Shown piece after piece: positions 50,275 through 60,400 of a stretch of DNA of 64,000 nucleotides. A model generated the notes under the pieces. It saw nothing but the letters and a program-made list of their open reading frames with translations, searched no databases and had not been told where the DNA came from. The stretch lies in NCBI GenBank assembly GCA_043497085.1, contig JBIEKI010000001.1, one strand, 5' to 3'. This DNA is from Thalassobacillus sp043497085. Lineage in GTDB: Bacteria; Bacillota; Bacilli; Bacillales; Halobacillaceae. Position numbers and translations under genes: made by a program. Position 1 is the first letter of the stretch, and every line of letters starts with the position of its first letter.

Positions 50275-51765
50275 ATGAGTAAAAAACATCAAGATGAAGT
50301 CATTGATGAAGCAATTGGTGAAAAATCAATCGAAAAGCTGGAATTTAGGGGCGGTGTATTTGCTGCAACAATTCCTTTAGTATTTTTCATCATTTGGGCA
50401 ATTTCATTGAGTGTGGCCAAGCTAGTAACAGAAGAAGCGCTTGTGCTTGGTATGGTGATTGGTATTGCCCTTGGATTGTTTTTCACTAAATCGAAATGGT
50501 CGAATTATGCGCAAAGCTTATTTACGGGTATGGCACAGCCAATTGGTGTTATTGCCGTAATCGCCTGGTTCTGGGCGGGAATGTTCGCGAAAATGTTATC
50601 TGCAGGTGGATTAGTGGATGGGTTGATTTGGTTCGGTTTCCAGACTGGTGTTGAAGGCGGTATGTTCGTCGGTTTGACCTTCCTGCTGTCAGCTTTGTTC
50701 GCAACAGCTGTCGGGACAGGCTATGGAACTGTAGCGACCTTCGGGATATTGATGTATCCTGCTGGTGTCATCCTTGGTGCAGATCCGGTTATTTTATTAG
50801 CTGCGATTTTAAGTGGTGCTGTATTCGGAGATAACCTGGCACCGGTTTCTGATACGACGATTGTTTCCGCTACAACACAGGAAGCAGATGTACCTGGTGT
50901 TGTACGCTCACGATTCAAATATTCTGTAACTGCAGCCATTCCAGCATTGATTTTATTTATTATTTTTGGCGGCGGTGGTTCCGGTGGAAATGAAACTGCA
51001 TTAAGTAATTTACAAAGTCAGGTTGGACCAAACGGGTTATGGATGTTGATTCCATTCATCCTCGTGTTATACCTCGCCTTATCAGGGCACCATCTTCTGA
51101 CCTCCTTGACATGGGGAATCGTCGCATCGGTCGTATTTATTTTCCTGACAGGAACCAGTTTGACAAAAGTTCTTCATGTGTATCGGAACGATTCAGGAGA
51201 AGCAGTTATTGAAGGGGCATTGATGAGCGGAATCGGCGGTTATTTCAATATGGCCATCTTAATCTTATTTATTCTCGCTGCCGCTCATTTGATGGAAGTA
51301 GCCGGGACAATGGAAACAATTAAAAATTTCTTCCTCAATATCATTAAAAATGTTGTGCGTCGCGCAGAACTTTCTATTTTTGCCATTGTAGCTTTCTTGA
51401 ATGTGTTCATTACCATCAATACTGCTGCAGAAATCGCTGCCGCACCTTTTGTCAGAAAAATCGGGAAAGAAATGAATATTCATTCTTATCGGAGAGCGAA
51501 TTTCTTAGATACCGTGTCTTCATCTCTAGGGTATATATTCCCTTGGAGTGGAGGTGTCCTGCTTGCCTGGGCAACAATCAAAGGTGCTGCTGAAGAATAC
51601 GATTTTCTTCCGGTAGTAAGCCCGACCGAAGTATTTCCATTCGTCTTTCAAGGATGGGGGTTATTGATTGTCATGTTGATCGCTGCCTTGACTGGCTGGG
51701 GACTTCGTTACAGTGGTAAGAATGGAGAAGAAATCAAACCTAAAGATTATCAAGGTCATAAATAA
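50275..51765 (+). CDS. nhaC: Na+/H+ antiporter, NhaC family
   Basis: 496 residues, about 12-13 membrane segments. NhaC landmarks: FGDNLAPVSDTTIVSATTQEADV near residue 182-204 (the essential Asp-rich helix), AVGTGYGTVATFGI, and GYIFPWSGGVLLAW. Family members exchange Na+ (or malate-lactate / methionine in some branches) with H+ at the cytoplasmic membrane. Here Na+ extrusion is the default inference. GGAGGG precedes ATG. A perfect cre overlaps its promoter. Confidence 0.9.
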   Translation: MSKKHQDEVIDEAIGEKSIEKLEFRGGVFAATIPLVFFIIWAISLSVAKLVTEEALVLGMVIGIALGLFFTKSKWSNYAQSLFTGMAQPIGVIAVIAWFWAGMFAKMLSAGGLVDGLIWFGFQTGVEGGMFVGLTFLLSALFATAVGTGYGTVATFGILMYPAGVILGADPVILLAAILSGAVFGDNLAPVSDTTIVSATTQEADVPGVVRSRFKYSVTAAIPALILFIIFGGGGSGGNETALSNLQSQVGPNGLWMLIPFILVLYLALSGHHLLTSLTWGIVASVVFIFLTGTSLTKVLHVYRNDSGEAVIEGALMSGIGGYFNMAILILFILAAAHLMEVAGTMETIKNFFLNIIKNVVRRAELSIFAIVAFLNVFITINTAAEIAAAPFVRKIGKEMNIHSYRRANFLDTVSSSLGYIFPWSGGVLLAWATIKGAAEEYDFLPVVSPTEVFPFVFQGWGLLIVMLIAALTGWGLRYSGKNGEEIKPKDYQGHK

Positions 51766-51840
51766 CCAAATATAGGCAGTCACTGCATTTCATGGTAAGC
51801 TAACTGATAGCATAAGAAAAACAAAGTAGAAGGTGACACC

Positions 51841-52452
51841 ATGAAAAACGGTCTATTAACCGCTGTCTTTTATACAATCGGGTTGATTTTCCTATCATTT
51901 GGAATCAGTATGATGATTTTAGCAAACCTCGGTGCCGGTCCCTGGGATGCATTATTTGTTGCGCTTTCTGACCACCTCGGACTTACCGTGGGAAGCTGGA
52001 TGTTCATTGCAGGAATCATTCTGATACTCATCAATGGTTACTTATTAAAAAAGAAACCCGACTTTTCAGCCATTATCACTATTTTCACAATCGGATTATG
52101 CATCGATTTCTGGCTGCTGATCGTATTTCCGGGTTTTGCAGCAGAGTTCCTGGCTGTCAGGTTCGCTATGCTGCTTGGGGGAATCATAATTATTGCAATT
52201 GGTGTTTCGATGTATTTGCAAGCCAATTATGCACGAAATCCGATCGATAACTTGATGATGGCGATTCACTTCCGTACTGGAAAAAGCTTATCTTTTTCAA
52301 AGACGGTTACCGAAGTTTCAGTCATGATAGTGGCATTCATTATCGGAGGACCAATCGGGGTTGGTACTGTGCTTGTGGCATTTGGCATCGGTCCGCTGAT
52401 CCAGTTCTTTTATGTGCCTGTTACGAAAATCAGAACTAATTTAGCACAATAA
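51841..52452 (+). CDS. YczE/YitT-like membrane protein
   Basis: 203 residues with five hydrophobic segments. FGISMMILANLGAGPWDALFVALS near the N-terminus is the hallmark of the YczE/YyaS group; GVSMYLQANYARNPIDNLMMAI and GGPIGVGTVLVAFGIGPLIQFF complete the pattern. Function unknown. AGAAGGTG precedes ATG. It follows nhaC by 75 nt without a visible terminator, so co-transcription is possible. Confidence 0.85.
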   Translation: MKNGLLTAVFYTIGLIFLSFGISMMILANLGAGPWDALFVALSDHLGLTVGSWMFIAGIILILINGYLLKKKPDFSAIITIFTIGLCIDFWLLIVFPGFAAEFLAVRFAMLLGGIIIIAIGVSMYLQANYARNPIDNLMMAIHFRTGKSLSFSKTVTEVSVMIVAFIIGGPIGVGTVLVAFGIGPLIQFFYVPVTKIRTNLAQ

Positions 52453-52492
52453 AAAAGCAGTCATTGGTCATGAGCCAATGACTGCTTTTTTT
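52451..52492. terminator. Bidirectional terminator after the YczE-like gene
   Basis: AAAAAAGCAGTCATTGG / CCAATGACTGCTTTTTT stem with an 8-nt loop, 10 bp before a parS site. Confidence 0.93.
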
Positions 52493-52501
52493 GTTCCAAA
52501 A

Positions 52502-52517
52502 TGTTCCACGTGAAACA
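52502..52517. other. parS site 2 (ParB/Spo0J binding)
   Basis: TGTTCCACGTGAAACA, identical to parS site 1 and a perfect match to the consensus. It lies between a terminator and the stop codon of a minus-strand gene, the same context as site 1. Confidence 0.95.
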
Positions 52518-52525
52518 TTAGTGTG

Positions 52526-52990
52526 CTATAAAACTTTCTCCATTACGATAGCACCAGTGTTATACCCCATTTTTTGATAGAGATGGTAGGCTTTTTTGTT
52601 ATCCCCAAATACATTCAAGCCGATAGTGGCGATACCTTGTGCTTTTAAAACCTTTTCCAGGTGGGACAATGTGTGGCTTGCGTATCCTTTTCCGCGAAAA
52701 GGTTCGTCAATCAAAATATGATAGATATAGGCGGAGTTTTCTTCCTTTTTTATGTTGTACCACAATTTGCCGACGTGCTGCTTTGTGGAGAGGTCATGAA
52801 TGTGGAGGATATAGTGATCCTCCGTATTCCTTCCATCGGGAAGCAGCTGAGCAAATTGTTCGTAGGCATCTTCGAGAATTTTTTCAGCAGGTTTGTTGAA
52901 GTTGCGCCCGATTTCGTCCGCATAATCAGGGATAAGAAAATTGATGTATGCTTGATAGGATTTGTCGTTCATTGGTTTGAATTCGATCAA
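52526..52990 (-). CDS. GNAT N-acetyltransferase
   Basis: 154 residues. IYHILIDEPFRGKGYASHTLSHLEKVLK is the acetyl-CoA loop; IATIGLNVFGDNKKAYHLYQKMGYNT the C-terminal signature. I chose TTG at 52990, since AGGAGG lies 7 nt upstream; the upstream ATG overlaps that site. Target unknown. The stop is 8 bp from a parS site. Confidence 0.88.
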   Translation of the reverse strand: MIEFKPMNDKSYQAYINFLIPDYADEIGRNFNKPAEKILEDAYEQFAQLLPDGRNTEDHYILHIHDLSTKQHVGKLWYNIKKEENSAYIYHILIDEPFRGKGYASHTLSHLEKVLKAQGIATIGLNVFGDNKKAYHLYQKMGYNTGAIVMEKVL

Positions 52991-53061
52991 GGGTATTCCT
53001 CCTGACATTATGGTTACTTCAATCTATATTCGCCAGGGGCAACCGATATCCTTCATAAATA

Positions 53062-53090
53062 AGGTGATCCTTTTAAAAGGATCACCGATT
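53062..53090 (-). terminator. Terminator of the DinB-like gene
   Basis: CGGTGATCC / GGATCACC stem with an 8-nt loop. On the minus strand it ends in TTATTTATG. Confidence 0.8.
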
Positions 53091-53095
53091 ATCTA

Positions 53096-53554
53096 TCACC
53101 CTTGTTTTACAAACATCGGAAGCTCCGTATGTCCCATTTCCCGTACATACACGAACAGGTTGCCTTTATGATGGATTTCGTGATCCATTGCCAGGTTCAA
53201 CACTTGCTCTGCCGGAAGCTTTGCTCCTAACATTTCCGTCAAATCAATGGTATTAGCAAAATCCTCATCAGCCATAGATTCGATCAGTTTTTTCGTCTCA
53301 ATGGTATAAGTCTCTGCCAGTTCCGTAAGCGAAACTCCTTCTTCCTCTTCAAAAAGTTGTTTCGGCTCTTGCTTGGCTGCAGCAGCAGTGAACTGGTAAA
53401 AACTTTTCAGCATGTGGTTTACCAGTTTGAGGGCAGGCATGGAGGTCGGAGTAGGCTGATAGTTTACATGTTCTGTTCCGATTTTTCCTATCAATTCATT
53501 CGTAACGGTACGATGTGATAAAAAGTATTGGATGAAATCGTTGCTTTTGCTCAA
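53096..53554 (-). CDS. DinB-like four-helix metal-binding protein
   Basis: 152 residues of the DinB/YfiT-like superfamily. The helical bundle's three histidines are visible: LKLVNHMLKSFYQF (His47) and NLAMDHEIHHKGNLFVYVREMG (His140/His144 region). Relatives are metal-dependent hydrolases or thiol (bacillithiol) S-transferases. No substrate evident. ATG start; divergent from the SDR gene with about 120 bp between. Confidence 0.88.
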   Translation of the reverse strand: MSKSNDFIQYFLSHRTVTNELIGKIGTEHVNYQPTPTSMPALKLVNHMLKSFYQFTAAAAKQEPKQLFEEEEGVSLTELAETYTIETKKLIESMADEDFANTIDLTEMLGAKLPAEQVLNLAMDHEIHHKGNLFVYVREMGHTELPMFVKQG

Positions 53555-53675
53555 TTCATCATTCCTCCTTTTAACTATTTCACTCTTAACTTTAATAGAA
53601 GCAAGGCATCAAAATAAACAGATATGCTTTTTTTTGATACCCTTGAAACAGTATGAAATAGAAAGGAGAATGAAT

Positions 53676-54398
53676 TTGGCACAGTCACTGACAGGAAAAG
53701 TCGCCCTGGTAACGGGGGCAGGAAGAGGTATCGGCAGGGAGACAGCACTCGCCCTGGCGAAAGAGGGAGTAAATGTCGGTTTAATCGCGCGAACAGAGGC
53801 GTCATTAAAAGAAGTGGCAGCCGAAGCAGAAACGCTGGGGGTACAAGCAGCCTATGCGGCAGTAGATGTATCTTCACCAGAACAGGTAGAAAAAGCGGTG
53901 GCAAATCTGACAGATAAGCTGGGAACCTTTGATATTCTGATCAATAATGCGGGCATTATGAAAAAAGGTTCTTTCCTGGAAATGGATCCGGAGGATTGGA
54001 AACAAACCATTGATGTCAATCTCATGGGTGTTTACCATGTCACTCGAAATGTTCTGCCGCAGTTGATCGAAAAACAAGGCGGAGATATCATCAATATCTC
54101 ATCCATGTCCGGATTGAAGGGGACAGCAGGATCAACGGCCTACAGTGCTTCTAAATTCGGCTTATTGGGAATGAGTGAAGCCTTGATGCAGGAGGTTCGT
54201 CCACACAATATCCGTGTGTTTGCCATGACTCCAAGTATGGTTGCTACGGAGCTTACTGGTAAAGGAGACATTACAGAAGAGGAAAAGCAAAAATTCATGC
54301 AGCCGGAAGACATTGCTGAATATATGATTGCCCAATTGAAACTCCACCCGCGAATCTTCATCAAAACATCCGCACAGTGGGCGACCAATCCATTCTAA
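53676..54398 (+). CDS. SDR family, 3-oxoacyl-ACP reductase-like (FabG-like)
   Basis: 240 residues from TTG at 53676, with AAAGGAG 7 nt upstream; the ATG six bases earlier overlaps that site. Motifs: TGAGRGIGRE, NNAGI, catalytic Ser in NISSMSGLKG and YSASKFG, and a short C-terminus (KTSAQWATNPF). It resembles B. subtilis YmfI/FabG-type reductases named 3-ketoacyl-ACP reductase, but without pathway context the substrate is unknown. Confidence 0.9.
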   Translation: MAQSLTGKVALVTGAGRGIGRETALALAKEGVNVGLIARTEASLKEVAAEAETLGVQAAYAAVDVSSPEQVEKAVANLTDKLGTFDILINNAGIMKKGSFLEMDPEDWKQTIDVNLMGVYHVTRNVLPQLIEKQGGDIINISSMSGLKGTAGSTAYSASKFGLLGMSEALMQEVRPHNIRVFAMTPSMVATELTGKGDITEEEKQKFMQPEDIAEYMIAQLKLHPRIFIKTSAQWATNPF

Positions 54399-54404
54399 AA
54401 GCTT

Positions 54405-54437
54405 CCCCCTGAGATAACCCATCTCAGGGGGTTTTTA
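54405..54437 (+). terminator. Terminator of the SDR gene
   Basis: CCCCCTGAGAT / ATCTCAGGGGG stem with a 5-nt loop and T run. Confidence 0.92.
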
Positions 54438-54636
54438 ATGCTAAATTTCATTTCTCTATTGTGAACCAAGAAATGCGTGTTGACGGGAAGGAAATCACCC
54501 AAATTCCCTTGCACTTTACCCACTATTACAGATTACAGGTGAATAGCCAATTTACTAGAATAATGGACAAACACCTTTCCTTTCCTTTTTTTCATTCATA
54601 GATTATAGGAACACCAAAGAAAGGAAGGGAAAAAGA

Positions 54637-55962
54637 ATGTTTGGTTATTCGATGGTTCAAATGGTAAGAGCTTACGCCGATAAGTTAGAAAAGCCGTTGC
54701 GAGATGAAATATTAAATGGCTATCGTCCATTCAAATGGACGCCATGCTTTCTACATCGTGTATTTGAAGGGTATGTGAAGAAAAGAAAAAAGCTTTCCTT
54801 GATTGTCGAGTTTGAAGAAGGCTACTATGAAGCAGACTGTATCAAGCTTCATGAAGTACTGGAACGTCATCATGCGTGCAAATTCAACCATGATTTTTCT
54901 CGGATATCCTGCTGCAGTGCACAAGTGACGCCTGCCGGGCTGGAGGACATCCTGGCAAACTGTAATCATATTAAAAAAGTATATGTGAATAAAGAAGTTC
55001 ATGCCTTACTGGATGTAGCTGTTGAAGCAGCCCATGCAAAAAATATCGTACGTAATAATAAGCGGTTGACAGGTAAGGACGTCACGATAGCGATTATTGA
55101 TACAGGCATCCATCCACACCAGGATTTAGAGGGAAGAATCGTAGACTTTGTAGACTTTATTAATAAACGTACTGCTCCTTATGATGATAATGGACATGGA
55201 ACGCATTGTGCCGGAGACGCTGCAGGGGATGGTTCAGCCTCTGATGGTAAATACCAGGGTCCTGCTCCAGAAGCAAATCTTGTTGGTGTCAAAGTACTGG
55301 ACAAAATCGGATCAGGATCCCTTGAAACGGTCATGCAAGGGGTAGAATGGTGTATTCAATATAATGAAGAACATCCGGAGAATCGGATTGATATCATCAG
55401 CATGTCGCTTGGAAGTACAGCTCAGGCTTTTCCATCCGAAAATCAAGATCCGATGGTTAAAATTGTGGAAGAAGCATGGAAAAAAGGGATTATCGTTTGC
55501 GTAGCGGCAGGAAATGAAGGGCCGGAAGCAAAAACAATCGCAAGCCCTGGTTTGAGTGATCAGGTAATCACTGTCGGGGCATTAGACGATAAGAACTCCA
55601 TGGATACAAGGGAAGATGATGATGTGGCATCATTCTCAAGCAGAGGACCTACCATCTATGATGTTACCAAGCCGGATATCCTTGCCCCCGGTGTAAATAT
55701 CATTTCATTGAGATCCCCAGGGTCCTATCTGGATAAAGCCCAAAAAACCGCCCGTGTCGACAACGATTACTTTGTACTTTCTGGTACTTCCATGGCAACT
55801 CCCCTTTGTGCAGGTGTTGTGGCATTGATGAAACAGCATAACCCTGAAGCTACACCATATGAGATAAAAAAACGATTGAAAGAGAGCGCTGATATTTGGC
55901 GTAATAAGGATCCGAACGTCTATGGGGCGGGTTATATCAATGGTGATAATGCCATAAATTAA
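54637..55962 (+). CDS. aprX: AprX-like subtilisin family serine protease
   Basis: 441 residues, no signal peptide, length of B. subtilis AprX (442). An N-terminal region of about 130 residues with four Cys precedes the S8 domain. The catalytic triad is Asp155 (AIIDTGIHPH), His187 (NGHGTHCAG) and Ser385 (SGTSMATP); the oxyanion Asn293 lies in AAGNEGPEA. Likely an intracellular, stationary-phase protease. AAAGGAAGG precedes ATG. Strong terminator downstream. Confidence 0.94.
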   Translation: MFGYSMVQMVRAYADKLEKPLRDEILNGYRPFKWTPCFLHRVFEGYVKKRKKLSLIVEFEEGYYEADCIKLHEVLERHHACKFNHDFSRISCCSAQVTPAGLEDILANCNHIKKVYVNKEVHALLDVAVEAAHAKNIVRNNKRLTGKDVTIAIIDTGIHPHQDLEGRIVDFVDFINKRTAPYDDNGHGTHCAGDAAGDGSASDGKYQGPAPEANLVGVKVLDKIGSGSLETVMQGVEWCIQYNEEHPENRIDIISMSLGSTAQAFPSENQDPMVKIVEEAWKKGIIVCVAAGNEGPEAKTIASPGLSDQVITVGALDDKNSMDTREDDDVASFSSRGPTIYDVTKPDILAPGVNIISLRSPGSYLDKAQKTARVDNDYFVLSGTSMATPLCAGVVALMKQHNPEATPYEIKKRLKESADIWRNKDPNVYGAGYINGDNAIN

Positions 55963-55965
55963 CGG

Positions 55966-56000
55966 TTGCATTCCCTATGAAAAGGGAGTGCAATTTTTTT
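55966..56000 (+). terminator. Terminator of aprX
   Basis: TTGCATTCCCT / AGGGAGTGCAA stem followed by seven T. Confidence 0.9.
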
Positions 56001-56145
56001 AAAAATTCCAAGCTATTCACAATATAGCCAAGAATACGATAGTATTTTTAAGAATTTCATGATATGTATTTACTTTATAAGAATATTTGATATTATATAG
56101 GTGGAAATAATAATATATAAAGAAATATGAAAGGGGATAGTGGGT

Positions 56146-56307
56146 ATGGTAACCTCTCTATCAATTTTGTCTCTAACTGTTTTTGGATTTTTCTCTGTTT
56201 TAGCAGCGTTTGATTCGCTTGCTACGCGTATCAAGAAACGCAAACGCATCACCCCACAACCGGAACCTATCCAACAGCAGCCAGTACTGGAGTTCGGACA
56301 ACAGTAA
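56146..56307 (+). CDS. Small single-helix membrane protein
   Basis: 53 residues: a hydrophobic N-terminal segment (LSILSLTVFGFFSVLAAF), a basic stretch (RIKKRKR) and a Pro/Gln-rich tail. AAAGGGGATAG precedes the ATG by about 8 nt. A TATTATATAGG -10-like sequence lies about 50 nt upstream, and a perfect terminator follows, supporting a real gene. I recognise no family. The topology is N-terminal membrane anchor with the basic region inside. Confidence 0.55.
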   Translation: MVTSLSILSLTVFGFFSVLAAFDSLATRIKKRKRITPQPEPIQQQPVLEFGQQ

Positions 56308-56330
56308 GCTGCTCATTATATAGATTCTTT

Positions 56331-56374
56331 TAAGAGCAGTATCTTCCATTAATAAGGGAGATACTGCTTTTTTC
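56331..56374 (+). terminator. Terminator of the small membrane protein gene
   Basis: AGCAGTATCTTCC / GGGAGATACTGCT stem with an 8-nt loop and T run. Confidence 0.88.
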
Positions 56375-56442
56375 ATGAAGTTAAAATGTTAGTGGAAAGA
56401 GGTATGGATATATAAAACGTTCTATAAAAGAGGTGACTTATA

Positions 56443-56982
56443 TTGAAACGAACGATTGAGGGTGTAGTAGTGGAGGCGATACAAGGCGACATTGCAAATC
56501 AAACAGACATGGATGCGGTAGTAAATGCGGCGAATGCTGAACTTCGTACAGGAGGAGGAGTTGCCGGTGCCCTGCATAAAGTGGGGGGTCCTGAACTTGC
56601 CGAAGCTGGAAAGCAGTTCGCTCCCATCAGTCCCGGGCAAGCTGTTATCACCCCTGCTTTCAAACTGCCGAACGATTATGTCATTCATTGTCTCGGTCCT
56701 GTTTATGGGGTGGATAAGCCAGAAGGTGAGCTGTTGCAAAGCTGTTATGTTGAGGCATTGAAGCAAGCGGACGAAAAAGAGGTGGGAAGTATTGCATTTC
56801 CCTCTATATCAACGGGGGCTTTTGGTTATCCGCTTAAAGAAGCAATTCCTATAGTTTTAAACACAGTTTTTAATGAGATAACAGTGCTGAAACATGTCAA
56901 ACATATCCGATTTGTTTTGCTCAGTGAAAAGGATTTAAAAGCGTATGAATCGTATTGGAATAAAGCGTTAAAAGAAAAGTGA
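56443..56982 (+). CDS. Macro-domain protein (O-acetyl-ADP-ribose deacetylase-like)
   Basis: 179 residues, a single macro domain: IQGDIANQTDMDAVVNAANAEL (ADP-ribose adenine site), GGGVAGALHKVGGPEL (phosphate loop) and FPSISTGAFGYPLKEA (distal ribose loop). YmdB-type enzymes remove ADP-ribose or deacetylate O-acetyl-ADP-ribose. TTG start with AAGAGGTGAC upstream. It is preceded by a terminator and followed by one, so it is transcribed alone. Confidence 0.92.
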   Translation: MKRTIEGVVVEAIQGDIANQTDMDAVVNAANAELRTGGGVAGALHKVGGPELAEAGKQFAPISPGQAVITPAFKLPNDYVIHCLGPVYGVDKPEGELLQSCYVEALKQADEKEVGSIAFPSISTGAFGYPLKEAIPIVLNTVFNEITVLKHVKHIRFVLLSEKDLKAYESYWNKALKEK

Positions 56983-57031
56983 CCAGTGAAAGAGCCATGG
57001 AGAAGTTTTCCATGGCTCTTTCACTGGTTTT
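56983..57031 (+). terminator. Terminator of the macro-domain gene
   Basis: CCAGTGAAAGAGCCATGG / CCATGGCTCTTTCACTGG, an 18-bp perfect stem, then TTTTG. Confidence 0.93.
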
Positions 57032-57433
57032 GCAAAAGTTTTGAGTAAGAATGTAAGCTTCTTTTTACGGTTTATATCCAATTTTGCTAAGGTCTGGTTA
57101 TTTTCAGCCACCAGCAATTTGCATAAATAAAACATAAATATAATCTTTATACATTACAAAAATTAGAACCTAACACGACTTACTCAAATAAAAAGTTCAA
57201 AAAAAGTTCAAAATTTCTGCGAACCCCTGTCATATAAGGGTTTAAAGCAAATAAGAAACGCATGAAAGCGTTGTCTTTTTTGTAACATTACATAGGTCTA
57301 AAGTTGCAGTTATTGTATAGGACTGTAATCGACTGACAATTTCATGGTATACTATTTTTCATACTCGAAAAGACTGAATTTTTTCACTTTCCCTACAATA
57401 GTACAATTTTTTATAAATAGAGGAGGAATGATC
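57032..57433 (+). promoter_or_regulatory. gltB upstream region, 400 bp without a gene
   Basis: Holds a TATACT -10 (57348-57353) with a poor -35 at 17 bp, suggesting an activated promoter and a leader of about 75 nt. There is a cre-like site TGAAAGCGTTGTCT (57263-57276, one mismatch). Two AAAAGTTCAAAA copies lie 11 bp apart (about 57199-57219). There is no divergent gltC regulator gene, unlike B. subtilis, and no secure reading frame. Confidence 0.5.
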
Positions 57434-60400
57434 ATGGAAAAACATGGATATCCAATTCCGCAAGGTCTCTATAATCCTGCCAACGAGCATGAAGCTTGTG
57501 GAATCGGTATGATTGCCAATATCAACGGAAGAAAATCCCATGATATCGTTCAGAACGCAGTTACTATTCTGTGTAACCTTGAACACCGCGGCGGCCAGTC
57601 AGCCGACGTCAATTCGGGAGACGGGGCCGGTATACTTACACAGATACCCCATCGTTTCTTTTTAAAACAATGTGAGAAAGAAAATATCGAACTGCCAGGA
57701 GAAGGCGAATATGGGGTCGGAATGATATTTCTCCCGCAAGATGGCTATAAACGTCATCAATGTATTGAAATTTTGGAAGATATCATTCGTGATGAAGGCC
57801 AGGAGCTGCTGGGCTGGCGGACAGTTCCAGTCAACGATTCGTTTGTCGGTGACAGTGCTAAAAAGACGAAGCCATTTATAAGACAAGTTTTTATCGCACC
57901 TTCAGAAGATTTCAAAGATCGAATGGCATTCGAACGACGTTTGTACATCATTCGCAAACGTGCAGCACTGAAAATTGCTGAAATGGATGGCTGCGATGAT
58001 TTTTATATCAGCAGTTTGTCGACCAGCACAATTGTTTACAAAGGGATGCTCATCCCTGAACAGTTAGATTCTTTCTATATTGACTTGAACCACCCTGATT
58101 TTATATCCGCATTGGCATTAGTACACTCCCGCTTCAGTACCAACACTTTCCCAAGTTGGAAGAGATCCCATCCGAATCGCTACACCATCCACAACGGTGA
58201 ATTCAATACAATAAGAGGAAACGTCAATTGGATGCGGGCACGTCAATCGCTATGCCAATCTGAATATTTCAGTGAAGAAGACTTAGAAAAAGTATTGCCG
58301 GTCATTGATGACAATGGCAGTGACTCTTCCATGTTTGATAATGCATTTGAATTCTTGCATTTATCCGGCCGTTCACTTGCCCATACAGCAATGATGATGA
58401 TTCCTGAACCGTGGCCGAATAATACTACCATCGAGAAGGAAAAACGTGATTTCTATGAGTATCACAGCACATTGATGGAACCTTGGGATGGACCAGCTGC
58501 ATTGGTGTTCACCAATGGAACACAGATCGGTGCTTGTCTCGACCGGAATGGACTGCGGCCGGCAAGGTATTATGTAACGAAAAATGGCATGATTGTCCTA
58601 GGTTCTGAAGTAGGAGCCCTGGATATCTTTGCTGATGAAATCGAATATAAAGATCGTCTCCATCCTAGTAAGATGCTGCTTGTCGATTTGGAAAAAGGAA
58701 AAATCATTCCTGATGAAGAAATTAAAACTGAAATCGCTAAAGAGCAGCCTTACGATAAATGGATTGCTGATCATATGCACGATTTAGACGACCTCCCGGA
58801 ACCTGTGGAAGAAGCTCCTTTGACGAAGGAAGATCAGCTTCTCGACCATCAGCTTGCTTTCGGTTATACAACAGAAGAGTTGAACAAAATTTTGAAGCCG
58901 ATGGTTTCCGGCGGAAAAGACCCGGTAGGTTCCATGGGGTATGATTCTCCTTTAGCTGTGTTATCCAAAAAGCCGCAGCTGCTATATAACTATTTCAAAC
59001 AGCTTTTTGCTCAGGTCACGAACCCTGCTATTGACGCGATTCGTGAAGAAATCGTTACAGCAGTAGGAACGACAATTGGAGCAGAAGGAAATCTGGTTGA
59101 GCCGAAGCCAGACAGCTGTAAGCATCTCCGTCTTGATACGTTTGCTTTGACCAATCGTCAACTGGAGAAGCTTCGCCAACAGCATGTGGATGGATTCAAA
59201 GCTGCTACGCTGCCGATATTATTTGATGCAAAGGGCGAAGGAGCAATGGATGCCGCTCTGGAAGATCTGTTTGAAAAAGCTGACCGTGAAGTAGAAAACG
59301 GAACCACTCTGATCATTCTATCTGACCGCGGTGTTAATAGTGACCAGGCGGCAATACCAGCCCTGCTTGCTGTATCCGGTTTGCACCATCATTTGATCCG
59401 TCAGGGAACGCGTACTAAAGTCAGTCTCCTGGTAGAGTCTGCCGAGCCGAGAGAAGTTCATCATTTTGCTACCTTACTTGGTTATGGGGCAGAAGGAATT
59501 AACGCTTACCTTGCTTTTGACTCACTGAATGACTTGATTGAACGAGGCGACTTGACCGGAGTGACGTTTGAGGAAGCGGTAGACAAATATGTCCAATCCG
59601 TGACGGATGGGGTTGTCAAAGTGCTTTCTAAAATGGGGATTTCTACAATTCAAAGTTACCGCGGTGCACAAATATTTGAAGCCGTAGGTATCAGCAGTGA
59701 AGTCGTAGAGAAGTATTTCACGCGTACAGCTACCCGTCTTGGTGGTATCGGTCTGGATATCATTGAAAAAGAAGTATTGATGCGCCATGAAAGTGCTTAT
59801 GGGGAGAATCGTAATGTTTCCAAAAATCTGGAAGCAGGGGACGAGTTCCAATACCGTGAAAACGGCGAGGATCACCAATATAACCCACATACGATCCACC
59901 TGCTGCAGCATGCATGCCGAAGTAACAATTACGAATTATTCAAGGAATATTCGCAGTTGTTGACGGATGAGCGTAACAATTTGCAATCACTTCGTGGGTT
60001 ACTGACCTTCAAAAAACGACGTTCGATTCCTATCGAAGAAGTAGAGTCCGTCGATGATATTACTAAGCGATTCAAAACAGGGGCGATGTCCTTTGGTGCC
60101 ATCAGTAAAGAGGCACACGAAGCACTAGCTATCGCCATGAACAAAATCGGTGGAAAGAGTAACTCTGGGGAAGGCGGGGAAGACCCTGACCGTTTCACGC
60201 CTGATGAAAATGGAGATTTGCGCCGCAGTGCCATCAAGCAGATTGCCTCTGGCCGCTTTGGTGTCAACAGCCATTACCTTGTCAATGCCGATGAACTGCA
60301 AATCAAAGTAGCTCAAGGCGCCAAGCCTGGGGAAGGCGGTCACCTGCCTGGCAAAAAAGTATACCCTTGGATTGCGGAAGTACGTGGATCAACCACAGGG

